Notes: generated from the letters alone by a model not told the origin. Shown: positions 1-13,368, numbered from the stretch's first letter. The stretch is DNA of 64,000 nucleotides from Ridgeia piscesae (GCA_025642075.2 JAODUO010000886.1:62001-126000); one strand, 5' to 3'. Translations and numbers: made by a program.

Positions 1-730
1 AAACCACCCATTACACTAGTATAGAGTTATGCCACGACAATATTGTAGGGTGTCCTTGAGAAAAAACCCTCATACATCATACTCCCAAGCAAACTAACCC
101 TGATGCGAAAAACAGGAAATTGATACAGATGTTTGAGTTCCCAAACCATGTGTAATTGTTCCACTGGAATGACCCACTTTTGTGTCAGGTTCACTCTTAT
201 CCTCCATCCCCCCCCCCGGGAACCAACTCAAGGAAATCACAAATCTCTGATGTGTCCAGCTAACTACCACCATTACATGCCATTAGCGGATCAGTTAGGT
301 AAAATTGTTGAGATGATCTTAGAGTTGTAAACAAGCATTGAGACTGCTGCTGTAACATGGACATTAGCCATTAGCCACTCAGAAACACAAGTTGACTAAA
401 GACAAAGTTCATCGTCTGTTGTAGAGTTCTATTTTTAGCACCTGTCAAGTACTCTCAATATAGACCCAACACACAATGCTTGACATAATTGTCATGAATA
501 AGCTAAACACATTTACTTATCAACGCATGTTACATGTATCCTGTCATCAAACCGTCTTCAACTAAGTTCTAAATTTTGTTTTAACAGGAAAAATGCATCT
601 GACTGTGTGACAGTCAGATCTTAGTGACTCGTCTCCTTGCTGAAGCCATGGAAGGATATGTTATGAATGAGTGCTAAGCTGACAGTCCGACTGTTACTCT
701 AATCACTACTTGTACATGAACATGACTAGT
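1..730. other. non-coding, no gene seen
   Basis: No convincing exon is visible on either strand. The stretch lies 3' of the minus-strand exon at 1356-2743 and is probably intron or downstream sequence of that gene. A C-tract near 209-218 is the only compositional oddity. Confidence 0.4.
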
Positions 731-927
731 AAACACGAACACACGAACACACGAACACACGAACACACGAACACACGAACACACGAACACACGAACACAC
801 GAACACACGAACACACGAAACACACGAACACACGAACACACAAACACACAAACACACAAACACACAAACACACAAACACACAAACACACAAACACACAAA
901 CACACAAACACACAAACACACAAACAC
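731..927. repeat. 8-bp tandem repeat, two homogeneous blocks
   Basis: The unit ACACGAAC is repeated about a dozen times to about 838, then switches cleanly to AAACACAC up to about 927. One extra A near 820 shifts the register. The open frames read through it on both strands are artefacts. Confidence 0.9.
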
Positions 928-1355
928 ACTGCATGAACATGACACATAAGTAAGTCACATGAATATGGCATAAATAAATACGCTACCAAGTGATGAAAAT
1001 GGCATAGACATGAACAGCAGTACATAACATGTACGGAGGTCTAACATGTATGATTGCGACACATACATGTATGACATCAAGATCTCATGCCTAATGACAC
1101 AACAGACAGTCAAACAAGACAGTAATAAATGCAAGAAAGAATAGAACTATAAACTGTTTCAAACTATCCCCTTGTAGTGGAAGAAATACTGGCAATAAAA
1201 ATCACAGAATGAAGAATGATTGAATGCACATGACATTGTCTAGTTTAGAGACAACACAAACAGATTTTGACTAGTGGTCTGCAACTAAACAACAAATGGA
1301 TATCCCAACAAACACCTATGGCTGGAACTTGGAAGACAAGAAGTTGGACACTCAC
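928..1355. other. non-coding, probable intron
   Basis: This lies directly downstream (minus-strand sense) of the splice donor at 1354-1355. No exon was recognised in it. Confidence 0.4.
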
Positions 1356-2743
1356 CAGGTGATGGTGTCTCCTGTCTCTTGCTCCATAGAACACGGATGC
1401 GGCTGGCGAGATCATCAAAATCCTGGAAGTAAAATACCTCTGGTCTGCCGCTCCTGGTGTGCCTGCTTCCTCCAGAGCCGCTGCTACTGGAGCCACTGGA
1501 GCCACTTCCACCGGAGCCAGCAAACTCACCAAAACTCCCAAAGCGAAACTTAAACTTGCGAAAAAGATCGCGCTTGTCATCTGGGGTCAATGGTGTTTCT
1601 GCACAGACATCACTAGGCTGGTCAACAGACGCCTTCCTTCGATGGGTGATGGTGATTAGGGGCAACTTTCTGACAGTTGGTAGTTTCTGGGACAGTGATG
1701 GTGTAACTGGTGGGGTGATGTATCCAACCCCTTCACTGTAGTTGTCTCTTGACATAAACCGCCTCATGTTACTCGTAACCGTATCATCAAAGTGACGAAG
1801 TCTGTCCTTGTCACGCCAGGTCTGTTGTTGTGTGACAGCGTGTGTCTTTGTGTTAGTAGATGACACCAAGTAGACACGAGGGGTAGACTCCGTCCTGTCA
1901 CTGCCGTCAGTCACACCCGGCCAGGTGCTGTGTGACAGGGGCACGTGGCACACTGACTCATGCACTGGCCCAGCCACCCCCACTGCTGCACTCGCACTCA
2001 CTGCCGCACTCACAGCAGTACTCAAAGTCTCTGTCACTCCACAGCCACTTGATGCAGGGCTGGCACTCTCCGTGTCCACTGCTGCTATCATCCTCTCTCT
2101 GCGACTCAATGCAGGCACCAGATGAATCTTGTGCACAAACACTTGTTTCACATCTTGAGCATGGGGTGAAGGCATCCTTGCATGGTACACAGTGTCATCA
2201 TGTACAGGGGCAGAAAATGTTACCCTATTTGTTTCTACCCCTGGACTACCACATGCAGTGGGACTGTAAACATGTTCTTCAATCTGTGGGGTACTAAACG
2301 TTACCCTACCCACCGATGCAGTCATATCATCAGAACTGTGCATTCGCCTTACCCTCCTGCCCTCTTCACCGTCAGTAACAACAGCACCCCCATGGGTGTG
2401 TGCCACCCTCCTTGGTAGGGTGCTGAAGGTTACACTGTTTCCGTGTGACCCACCAATGTTGCCAAGGATAATTGTTCCTCCACCTCCACTCTCCCCTTGT
2501 CCAGAGCTCACACTGATCCGCAGCCCTGATCCTTGGCCCCGGTTCACGCCACCAGGGGGCATCACAATCTGTATGGTCTGTCCACCTGTGGTGGGCAGCC
2601 CAGAGCCTAGGATGACAGTGCCACTTGGAGAGGTCAGCCTAGTGGTGTCACCCCTGCCAGTGAAGTAACCCCTGTGAGGGGTGCCACTTCCACCACAGTC
2701 ACTGTGGCCTGCCATTGGTGTGCTATCTGTGTCAAACCATACG
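1356..2743 (-). CDS. large internal exon, Gly/Ser-rich, unrecognised product
   Basis: This is one exon read on the minus strand, 1388 nt, open throughout. The acceptor is TTTGTCCTAG before 2743 and the donor is CCTG|GTGAGT at 1356/1355, so it starts and ends with one spare base (462 full codons). The protein is low-complexity Gly/Ser/Thr-rich with three spaced copies of a VTFS(T/A) motif. A basic-aromatic patch (RKFKFRFGSFGEF) is followed by a Gly/Ser linker and then a more ordered C-terminal piece (EVFYFQDFDDLASRIRVLW). I do not recognise the family. It lies downstream of, and on the same strand as, the C1-domain exons at 14-17 kb, so it may be a later exon of the same gene. No exon found in between proves this. 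The ORF continues about 70 bases past the donor, but there its sequence looks intronic. Confidence 0.7.
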
Positions 2744-2946
2744 CTAGGACAAACACACACTAGGACACTCCACTTGTACTTATCCGTCTCACCCTACCTC
2801 ATATCACTCACATATTCCAAGTATTCATGAGACTCATGCATGAACATGGTATAGCAGCCACACTGGGTCTGTGCTGCTGGCACACTCAACACATTCCACT
2901 GGTGCAGTCTCTGCTTGTGCAGTATAGCCACGTGTAAGTGGGAGGT

Positions 2947-3290
2947 ATGTAGTGGGAGGACAGTCAACACTCCCAGTCCATGAATGCAGGGAGACAGTCT
3001 ACACTCCTTGTCCGTGAATATAGGGAGACAGTCTACACTCCCTGTCCGTGAATATAGGGAGACAGTCTATACTCCTTGTCCGTGAATATAGCGAGACAGT
3101 CTACACTCCTTGTCCATGAATATAGGGAGACAGTCTACACTCCTTGTCCGTGAATATAGGGAGACAGTCTACACTCCCTATCCGTGAATATAGGGAGATA
3201 GTCTACACTCCCTGTCCGTGAATATAGGGAGACAATCTACACTCCCAGCCCTTGAATGCAGGGACACAGTCTACACTCCCTGTCTGCCAA
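2947..3290. repeat. 34-bp minisatellite, about 10 copies
   Basis: The unit reads roughly GGGAGACAGTCTACACTCC followed by CTGTCCGTGAATATA. Copies differ by a few substitutions (CCTTG/CCCTG, ATATA/ATGCA). It probably lies in an intron of the minus-strand gene. Confidence 0.9.
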
Positions 3291-5000
3291 GTTGGCTCTG
3301 CATTCCAAATATCACATGTGAAACGCGACCAGGATTCCTACGGATGGATGAGAATTTTGTCTGTGCATAACTTGGCAAGAGGAAGGTTCACGCTCACATG
3401 AATAACTGCGCTGATGCGACACAAATAGAAATACAGCAAGTTTACAGCAAATAGCAACAGCAACGTGTCATGGCGCACAATGAACCTGGTGGTGCCATCC
3501 ATGCCTGTCAATCATACATCTAGACTGGCTTGGAAATATGTGACATGTCCTTAGAGATATATAGCCACCCGATGTGTAATTTCAAGTCAGGCAGTGTCAA
3601 CAATGTCACACAGACACAACAGTATTTTGATGACACAGCGAATCCAACTGTTCTAACATAACAATGTTTTACTTGAGCATTCCACGTGATAGGCTGATAT
3701 CGATTATTTATACAACATAATTTTGTGCAATCAACATGCACTAGTTAGTGCCCTATGTGTCCAGTCACATTCGAACCAACTCAACAAAAACCACAATCAT
3801 CAATCGGTCGCAAGAACAGCAAAGAAACTGTGCTGACCGTGTATAGCCGCGTACAGCCCAGTCCAAATGCTTGTAATGTACTCACACTCTCACTGTGACA
3901 GGCCCAGATGCTTGTAATGTACTCACACTCTCACTGTGACAGGTCCAAATGCTTGTAATGTACTCACACTCCTACTGTGACAGACTCACAACCACACACT
4001 GCTGGAAGGCTGCACACAGAAACAGAGTTGATGGCCATGCTGCCTCGGCTGGTATGTGCTAGACAGTGTGGAGTGGTTGTCTCCTCTCACAAACACAAAT
4101 CAAGTAAACAAAATGTAAAGATCCTGATGAGCTGAACCAGCTGCTTTCCCACTGTGTTCTGTCAAGAAGACCCCTGTTTCCATAGCAACTATTTGGCACA
4201 CTTCTGTTACCGTGAGAAGAAGATGACAAAGTAAAACAATGATCACAAATGTAAACTCTCAACAAGGCTTTGTGTTCTCATTCCATCCACAGTCAAGGCA
4301 ACACTGCCTGATACAGACCCATTGTACACACCATGTATGTCAGGTACATTCATTGTATGACACCAATCATACAAAGTACAGTGTTAGACTTGACCCTTAG
4401 GTCAGTGTGAGATTTAGACAACAGTTCAATTCCTGTGTATTCAGTTCCATAGTTGTGGACTTACACACAGTCCACTGTAAGACTTGTCACGAGTATACTA
4501 ACGCACGGTGCTGACTTGTATCCTGTAGACACCATCTCTGGGTGAGACTGCACACATCACTCACATCTCTCAAAGTAACACTTCTATAATAGAACCATAG
4601 ATAACTGTGTGAATAGAACTAACTTGTTTGCATCAAGTTGTAAGCACTGACACATTGGCCAGGTACATGTGAGACCAGCTGGACAGTGACTGGCCAGCAG
4701 TTGGACTGGCTCCATTAGTGCATGGTCTGCCTTATCTAAGCAGCCTGTGGCATTAGTGGAGTAGAAGGCAAGCAGTGGCAGCCTTCCAAATGCTCATCAG
4801 CACCAGTTAGCAGATGGCAGGTAGAAAATAGATATTGTCTACACCTCCACCACCACCACCCTCCCACATACAGACTCCCACTGCACCAGTGGACACTCGC
4901 CAGTAGTAGTGAGTTGGTAGTTGGCACACCTTCCTAGTATGACCATCTCAACAGTAATTTACATCCTTCAACATTGTTAACTACACTGAATACAATGATA
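3291..5000. other. non-coding, contains a 41-bp triplicate
   Basis: No exon was recognised. Positions about 3859-3985 hold three tandem copies of a 41-bp unit (core ATGCTTGTAATGTACTCACA, then CTCTCACTGTGACAG). The remainder looks unique. Confidence 0.5.
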
Positions 5001-5004
5001 CGTT

Positions 5005-6025
5005 GTGTGTTGATTGCTAGCAGTAATCTCTGAGTGTGTTGCTGACCAGCAGTAATCTCAGAGGAGTGTTGCTGACCAGCAATAATCTGAGAGGTGTGTT
5101 GCTTGCCAGCAGTAATCTCTGAGGTGTGTTGCTGACCAGCAGTAATCTGAGAGGTGTGTTGCTTGCCAGCAGTAATCTCTGAGGTGTGTTGCTGACCAGC
5201 AGTAATCTGAGAGGTGTGTTGCTGACCAGCAGTAATCTCAGAGGTGTGTTGCTTGCCAGCAGTAATCTCTGAGGTGTGTTGCTGACCAGCAGTAATCTCA
5301 GAGGTGTGTTGCTTGCCAGCAGTAATCTCTGAGGTGTGTTGCTGACCAGCAGTAATCTCAGAGGAGTGTTGCTTGCCAGCAGTAATCTCTGAGGTGTTTT
5401 GCAAACCAGCAGTAATCTCAGAGGTGTGTTGCTGACCAGCAGTAATCTCAGAGGTGTGTTGCTGACCAGCAAAAATCTCAGAGGGGTGTTGCTGACCAGC
5501 AGTAATCTCAGAGATGTGTTGCTGACCAGCAGTAATCTCAGAGGTGTGTTGCTGACCAGCAGTAATCTCACAGGTGTGTTGCTTACCAGCAGTAATCTCA
5601 GAGGTGTGTTGCTGACCAGCAGTAATCTCAGAGGTGTGTTGCTGACCAGCAGTAATCTCAGAGGTGTTTTGCTGACCAGCAGTAATCTCAGAGGTGTGGC
5701 CAGCTGTAATCTCAAACGGGTGTTGCTGACCAGCAAAAATCTCAGCGGGGTGTTGCTGACCAGCAGTAATCTCAGAGATGTGTTGCTGACCAGCAGTAAA
5801 CTCAGAGGTGTGTTGCTGGCCAGCAGTAATCTCAGAGGTGTGTTGCTGGCCAGCAGTAATCTCAGAGGTGTGATGCTGGCCAGCAATAAACTCAGAGGTG
5901 TGATGCTGGCCAGCAATAAACTCAGAGGTGTGATGCTGGCCAGCAATAAACTCAGAGGTGTGATGCTGGCCAGCAAGCAGTAAGCACAGAGGTATGTTGC
6001 TGGCCAGCAGTAATCTCAGACTAGG
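5005..6025. repeat. 30-bp minisatellite, about 33 copies, with a 60-bp higher-order block
   Basis: The basic unit is GTTGCTGACCAGCAGTAATC plus TCAGAGGTGT. From about 5070 to 5400 copies alternate between GCTGACC and GCTTGCC, and between CTCTGAGG and CTGAGAGG or CTCAGAGG, giving a 60-bp double unit. From 5400 the single 30-bp form dominates, and after 5810 a GCTGGCC variant takes over. Because 30 is divisible by three, long open frames (319 and 156 codons on minus, 194 on plus) arise trivially and are not genes. Confidence 0.95.
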
Positions 6026-6255
6026 TATAAATAAGATTTGTAAGTGACTTTATATCAAACATAATTATCTTTAATTTTGTGGACTGTGATGAACACACTA
6101 CCTGAATGTATTTAATGTTTCAATGAACACACACACAGAATTATCTTAGTTGTTATTACTATTATTATAACCAGCATTTATTAAGCGATTTATCTCTGGG
6201 ACCAGCACATTCACTGATGCACACAAACGTTCTAAAAGTATACAGAACCATAAAA

Positions 6256-6336
6256 TATATATATATACATACAAATATATATATATATATATATTATGAT
6301 TATAGATATATATTATATTTTATGGTGCTGTTGTAT

Positions 6337-6421
<85 letters not shown>
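6256..6421. repeat. (AT)n microsatellite
   Basis: Short AT runs at 6256-6320 are followed by an uninterrupted (AT)n of about 80 bp at 6340-6421. Confidence 0.95.
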
Positions 6422-6425
<4 letters not shown>

Positions 6426-6949
6426 ATATGTAAATGGATATCATTTTTATGTAAATATGATATTGCATTAACATTAAAGAATATATTATGCTCCACAATT
6501 AAGATATTGTTGAACATTTAGTGGCAGCTCTTGGAAATTCTGCTATTGAGATGTGGACAAAACAAACTGGACATGGTCCCTTAAAAGGAGCTGGTGACCT
6601 CAGTGTAAGCACCCTTGGGTTGCCTCAGTAAACTATCAGACACACCCTACTGACTTCCTGTCAACTTGTCATAAACCTGGGGCTGCTTAGACAGGGTTGT
6701 TATCAGTGCCAGTCCAGGGGTTATTAGTTTTACTCACAATCCTGACACCATTAACCCTTTCCCCACTACACTCCTGCTACACTGAACCAGCTCATAATCT
6801 ACTTACCTAACACACCATCCTACCAATGCTAGATTAGCTTTAAGAAATAAAATGGGACAAGAAGCCCAGAAGTCCTTTGGACTATAGAGTAAATTGGTAA
6901 ATATGGATGAAATGTTTTGGTGAATCATAGTCACTGCCTACTCTCTTCA

Positions 6950-7310
6950 CCTAATTGGCATTTTCTCTGGTTATTCACAAGACCAGAAACACAGCCGTAT
7001 TTTGTGAAAGCAGCAGACAATATCAATAGTGTATGATTTTTTACTCTATAATTGTCTAGAATATTAATGTTCTACCTTTGTCAGATGCCACTTACAAGTG
7101 ACCATTAATTATATCATAGTCACATCAATTAAAAAATAATTTATCTGGTTATCCATATGAGATGGCCATAAATACAGCCAAATTGTGTGAATGTAGTGAC
7201 AGAACTTGTTATTAGTGGTTTTTAGTCCAGATGGAGTTATCTACTTCCAACCCAGTCAGCCAGCCAAGTGACCAGAATGCAGTTGATGTAAATAAAGTAT
7301 ATATTTTATA
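6950..7310. repeat. dispersed interspersed repeat, copy 1
   Basis: This contains two diverged halves. Each has a 'TCT-GGTTATTCA-ATGAGA' start, 'CAGCC-ATTGTGTGAATG' and 'ATATCAATAAAGTATA' blocks. The same blocks recur near 8500-8660 and 9360-9540. No coding capacity or clear termini are visible, so the class is unknown. Confidence 0.6.
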
Positions 7311-7936
7311 TAGTTATTCAGAATATTAATTTTACCTGTTTGTCACCTATAGGTGACAACATACCACAGTCACCCCATTTTAAAGATAATTATATAAGCA
7401 TCAAAATAAACTCAACTTGCATTGAAGTGACAGCTTAATTGATGGAATACCAATAGGGCCTGCAAGTGGGTCATGATACATGGCTCCGCGGACTGTAGCT
7501 TATTGGGGACTAAGCGAGACTAATTTGGGACTGTACACAAGAATAATATTCTAACGATGGATGACAGTTGTAGCTTCCAACTGATGAATACTAGGAAAAT
7601 CAGTTCATAGATATCTTGTGTTATACGTTTCTTATCTTAAATGTCCGACTTAAAATTGGCTTTATCATACTATCATAGACACATAGCGATTTATGTTGTG
7701 CAGATAATAGACACAATGTTAGACCGTATGTGTCTTTTACGGAATTTGCCTTTTACATTGCTGTACGTTGTGGTTTCGATAAGCACTTATATCGGACAAG
7801 TTGTCTAAATGCACATAATCATAACACATGTTTGGCCCAAACAGGTTGTACTGCGCGAAAACTGGCATTCTTCATTATTAGTCAAGATCGGCAAACACAA
7901 GTACTTGCCGCTGTTGCCAAGTACTTGCTGGGTTGG

Positions 7937-8095
7937 ATTATGACAAGCAGAAACAGTGGAACACTTTGATCAATGATCACGGAAATCATGAATTATAATC
8001 GATTATTATGGTGGTTGCCACCATAATAATCGATTATAATTCATGATTTCCGTGATCATTGATCAAAGTGTTCCACTGTTTCTGCTTGTCATAAT
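7937..8095. repeat. perfect palindrome, 78-bp arms with 3-bp spacer
   Basis: The left arm is 7937-8014, the spacer TTG is 8015-8017 and the right arm is 8018-8095. Comparing the left arm base by base with the reverse complement of the right arm gives no mismatch. It would extrude a long hairpin. Perfect identity implies either a very recent inverted duplication, a fold-back element or an assembly artefact. A short part of the arm end (CGATTATTATG) recurs at 8134-8144. Confidence 0.95.
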
Positions 8096-8499
8096 GTTTC
8101 GGACAATATAACTGAAATACGCTATTTTGGAACAGATCGATTATTATGACCAAAAACAAAACAAAGTCCTATATGTTAACATGGAGCATATGGACCACCT
8201 GCCCCCAGCCTCGTTTTCGCGCGCGAGACTTGCACACCCTATTAGCTTTCCAAATTTGTCCTTCAGTGCATGACAGTGGGGAGCAACGAATACGCAACAC
8301 ACAATTATCCATTGTTCCTCGATGTCAAGCCTCCAGAGTCGGGGTCAAGCCAGAGTAAAGTATTCTTTCCCAGCCTGTCCAGACAGATACTTGCAAAAAA
8401 TGTGGACATGTAGTCGGTTTTGGGAGGCCTTGATGTGCCCTTAGAAACATTAATTTAATACAAATTGTTGTATCTTCACTGTAATCACCTAATTGACAT

Positions 8500-8660
8500 T
8501 CATTTTCTCTGATTATTCATATGAGATTACCAGAAACATAGCTGCCATATTGTGTGAATGCAGTAGGCTATATCAATAAAGTTTATGAATTTTCACTCTA
8601 TAGTTGTCTAGAAAATTAATTCGTTATCTTTGTCAATTATCACGTACAGGTGACAATATA
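8500..8660. repeat. dispersed interspersed repeat, copy 2
   Basis: Shares with the 6950-7310 copy the order: CATTTTCTCTGATTATTCAT, ATGAGATTACCAGAAACAT, ATTGTGTGAATGCAGT, ATATCAATAAAGTTTATGA, then CACTCTATAGTTGTCTAGAA. Substitutions and indels are many, so this is an old family. Confidence 0.6.
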
Positions 8661-9359
8661 TATTTAACCAGTAGCCTCCAAAGTCATATAATTTTAAAGA
8701 TACTTAAACAAACATCAAAATAAACACAACTTGTTTAATAGGCATCTGCTGGTCTATTGATATAGCCCCTATCAGACTATGAACCAGGAATTAACCCATA
8801 TACACCCTGCTGGGTTATTGATACAGTCCCTACCAGTGAAATGAGTTATGCAGTCACTCCTATAATACAAATCACTACAGGAGTTTGTGTCCTGAGATCT
8901 GCTAAAAGCATAGGCACAAACAGGCAGAATATTAACATTTTGCAATTTTTGGGAGGCCTGAGATGCCCTTACAAAAGACTAGTGAACTACAAATTTCTTG
9001 TCTACAATGAAAATACCCTAAGATATGTCTATGTAAAAGTATAGAGGAAAAACTAGAAAACAATCTCTGAAAAAAACAGGAGAACTGAAACATACCAATT
9101 TTAGGCCCTAGAGGACCATAAGAGGCTTAAAATTGAGCCAATCATATTTCTCCTGCATAGTGACAGTATCCTATGAAACATCTGTTCAAAATTAGAATAA
9201 TAGATCTTCAATGGTTTCTGAGATCTGAGCTAACAGCAGACCTAAAGTTTGTTGGACTATAATATTATACTGAGTTTGTAATTATGAATGAAACATGTTT
9301 TGGTGAACCCCTAGTCACTGTCAAATCCCAGTCACTGCCTAGTCCCTTCAGTGTAAGCG

Positions 9360-9545
9360 CCTACCAGTAATTGCTATTTTATCTCGTTATCTATGTGAGA
9401 TGATAAGAAATGCAGCCAAATTGTGTGAATGCTGTGACAGGACTGATCATTGGTGGTTTTTAGGCAATATCTACTTCCACACCACTCTTGCAAGCCCAGT
9501 GACCAGAATGTAGTTAATATCAATAAAGTATATAATGATAATGTG
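9360..9545. repeat. dispersed interspersed repeat, copy 3
   Basis: Same block order as the second half of the 6950-7310 copy: GTGAGATG, AATGCAGCCAAATTGTGTGA, GGTGGTTTTTAG, ATCTACTTCCA, CCAGTGACCAGAATG and ATATCAATAAAGTATATA. It is diverged, with no open frame. Confidence 0.6.
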
Positions 9546-10795
9546 TTTACCAATATACCAGTTAAGCATAAACACAAACAGTACATTACTACAACAGTAT
9601 ATAGATCACTAGTATAAACCAATTACATATCTCCTGTAGCTAGTAGCTACACATGGAAAACAGCAATAACACCAGTGCTGCCACCAAGTGAACAGCACCT
9701 AAATGAAACCAGTTGCCTACAAAGTTCAATGTAGTTGTAGACACTTCTCAGTAAAAAACTGACAAATGTTATAAAAATGTTAAATGTAAACAATCTACAA
9801 ATCATAGTAGATCAACAGGACATAACATTATGGTTTTTATCCATAGTGGTCCAGTGGATTTGGCAAATTACTAGCCTCCCAAAAAAGATACTGGCCCAAA
9901 TGTTTGGAGGAAAATGCATTCATTTTTATATAAACGTCACTTCATAAAAATTCACAAGAAGCCACCACGAGCAACATCATGGAGACTTTTGTAAGCTTTT
10001 TGAAATTAAGATAACAAGTTTTAAATTTTTTTTAATTATGTAATATAACAAGTGTAAGAAGTGACAACATGAAGCTATATGATGTCTTTAAATGTGGAGC
10101 TAATCTTTTCTGACAGTGTACTGCAAAATTTGAGGCATCTTTCAAAACAAACAAACGGCGACTCCAAGGTCAAGTGGTCATATTTAAAAACTCTTATTTT
10201 GCCATTTCATTTTAATGAAATTAAGATAGTGACAATAATAAGCAAGAAAGCAAAGTTAAAGAAGACATTTTACTGTGGTAACACTCTGCTGTTACTGCAA
10301 AAGATGAGGTACTATTCGCGTTATACTTCACAAGAATACAGCAATGCTACCCACAGCGTTACTGGTAGCGATGCTGTGTGGAGTTATTGAGAACCTGCTA
10401 CATGTGATCATTTGTAAAATATGATGGTAACTAACTAGTCTAAAACTAGAGTACAAGGTCAGATGTTGATGCGGCCATTGCAGATTATGTTTAATTGTTG
10501 CATAGTGTCTGACTAGTAATACATACTATCTAAAACAATATTGACCAGCTTGATTGAAACCAGTTGCGTGTCAGGCCAGTAGAATGTAAAAATTGGCAGT
10601 GGGAACTGCCCCGCCAGCTTTAAAACAAGCCATCGGGCAAGCTCTGATCAATATCAACTGCATCATCAATGCATTGATTCATTCTATCTTGAACTCGCCT
10701 ATTAATTCAATCTTATAATTGATGGGCTGGTACAGGCAACTGCAGAATACTATGAATGATTCTACAGATCAAAATACTGTTTGCAGATGACTGCA
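9546..10795. other. non-coding, no gene seen
   Basis: A 103-codon open frame at 10079-10390 has no recognisable motif, no splice-site context and AT-rich codon use like its surroundings. I treat it as chance. Presumed intron of the minus-strand gene. Confidence 0.4.
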
Positions 10796-10799
10796 TCCA

Positions 10800-12955
10800 C
10801 ACTGCAAAGATCTGTATCACACCGACAATGACAGTGTCTGCAGTGTAGCACTGTTTCACAACAATAGATGACAGTGACTGCAGTGTAGCACAGCTTCACA
10901 ACAATAGATGACAGTGACAGTGTCTGCAGTGTAGCACTGCTTCACAATAGATGACAGTGACAGTGTCTGCAGTGTAGCATTGCTTCACAACAATAGATGA
11001 CAGTGACAGTGTCTGCAGTGTAGCACTGACTCACAACAATAGATGACAGTGACAGTGTCTGCAGTGTAGCATTGCTTCACAACAATAGATGACAGTGACA
11101 GTGTCTGCAGTGTAGCACTGACTCACAACAATAAATGACAGTGTCTGCAGTGTAGCATTGCTTCACAACAATAGATGACAGTGACAGTGTCTGCAGTGTA
11201 GCACTGACTCACAACAATAAATGACAGTGACAGTGTCTGCAGTGTAGCAGTGACTCACAACAATAGATGACAGTGTCAGTGTCTGCAGTGTAGCACTGAC
11301 TCACAACAATATATGACAATGACAGTGTGTGCAGTGTAGCACAGCTTCACAACAATAGATGACAGTGACAGTGTCTGCAGTGTAGCACTGACTCACAACA
11401 ATAGATGAAAGTGACAGTGTCTGCAGTGTAGCACAGCTTCACAACAATAAATGACAGTGACAGTGTCTGCAGTGTAGCACAGCTTCACAACAACATATGA
11501 CAGTCTCAGTGTCTGCAGTGTAGCACAGCTTCACAACAATAAATGACAGTGACAGTGTCTGCAGTGTAGCACAGCTTCACAACAATAGATGACAGTCTCA
11601 GTGTCTGCAGTGTAGCACAGCTTCACAACAATAGATGACAGTGACTGTGTCTGCAGTGTAGCACTGACTCACAACAACAGATGACAGTGTCAGTGTCTGC
11701 AGTGTAGCACTGACTCACAACAACAGATGACAGCGTCAGTGTCTGCAGTGTAGCACTGACTCACAACAATAGATGACAGTGACAGTGTAGCACTGCTTCA
11801 CAACAATAGATGACAGTGACAGTGTCTGCAGTGTAGCACAGCTTCACAACAATAGATGACAGTGACAGTGTCTGCAGTGTAGCACAGCTTCACAACAATA
11901 GATGACAGTGACAGTGTCTGCAGTGTAGCACAGCTTCACAACAATAGATGACAGTGACAGTGTCTGCAGTGTAGCACTGACTCACAACAACAGATGACAG
12001 TGTCAGTGTCTGCAGTGTAGCACTGACTCACAACAATAGATGACAGTGCACAGTGTAGCACTGCTTCACAACAATAGATGACAGTGACAGTGTCTGCAGT
12101 GTAGCACAGCTTCACAACAATAGATGACAGTGACAGTGTCTGCAGTGTAGCACAGCTTCACAACAATAGATGACAGTGACAGTGTCTGCAGTGTAGCACA
12201 GCTTCACAACAATAGATGACAGTGACAGTGTCTGCAGTGTAGCACAGCTTCACAACAATAAATGACAGTGACAGTGTCTGCAGTGTAGCACAGCTTCACA
12301 ACAATAGATGACAGTGACAGTGTCTGCAGTGTAGCACTGCTTCACAACAATAAATGACAGTGACAGTGTCTGCAGTGTAGCACAGCTTCACAACAATAGA
12401 TGACAGTGACAGTGTCTGCAGTGTAGCACTGCTTTACAACAATAGATGACAGTGACAGTGTCTGCAGTGTAGCACAGCTTCACAACAATAGATGACAGTG
12501 ACAGTGTCTGCAGTGTAGCACAGCTTCACAACAATAGATGACAGTGACAGTGTCTGCAGTGTAGCACTGACTCACAACAATAGATGACAGTGACAGTGTC
12601 TGCAGTGTAGCACTGCTTCACAACAATAAATGACAGTGACAGTGTCTGCAGTGTAGCACAGCTTCACAACAATAGATGACAGTCTCAGTGTCTGTAGTGT
12701 AGCACTGCTTTACAACAATAAATGACAGTGACAGTGTAGCACAGCTTCACAACAATAGATGACAGTCTCAGTGTCTGCAGTGTAGCACAGCTTCACAACA
12801 ACAGATGACAGTGTCTGCAGTGTAGCACTGACTCACAACATTAGATGAACAGTGCAAGCATAGCTTCTATTGCAGTGTAGCACTGCTCACAACATTAGAT
12901 GACAGTGACAGTGCCTGCACTGCAGTGTAGCACAGCTTCACAACAATAGATGACG
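10800..12955. repeat. 48-bp minisatellite, about 45 copies
   Basis: The unit is ACAACAATAGATGACAGTGA plus CAGTGTCTGCAGTGTAGC plus ACAGCTTCAC. Variants are AGCTTCAC/TGCTTCAC/TGACTCAC at the end, TAGATG/TAAATG/CAGATG, and loss of a 6-bp GTGACA step. Variants are interspersed rather than blocked, which suggests gene-conversion-like mixing. Degenerate units close the array after 12840. Confidence 0.95.
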
Positions 12956-13368
12956 GTCATAATCACACAATTGTCTAATTTCATACAATTAACTGCAAAA
13001 AATATCTGACGTATATTAAACTATTATACTGGTGTACATAAAAAGAAACATGCAAGCATATTCTATTAATGGACTGCACACTTTTACAAAACCTAAAAGG
13101 GAAACAAATATTTTAGACCCTGAAATATGTAAGTTTTTATATAATTATTATGCAATTGACAAAACACATGTATAATAGAGAAAATAATCAAGATATATGA
13201 AACAGGAACATACATATAATGTAATTATATAAATATGCTACATTACAAGTTGATAAAGGAAACAATACACTATACAGGTTGAGAACATAAAGTATTCACT
13301 GATACCGTCTGTTGTACCAATGTCTCCATACCAGCTAAGACTACAGCACTCAAAGCAAACACAGTTAC

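Noticed and set aside
5017..5976. 319-codon minus-strand frame rich in Leu/Ser/Asn-Thr-Pro
   Set aside because: It is the 30-bp minisatellite read through; the opposite strand is equally open, and there is no start context or splice signals.
10079..10390. 103-codon plus-strand frame
   Set aside because: No domain, AT-driven composition, no splice or promoter context.
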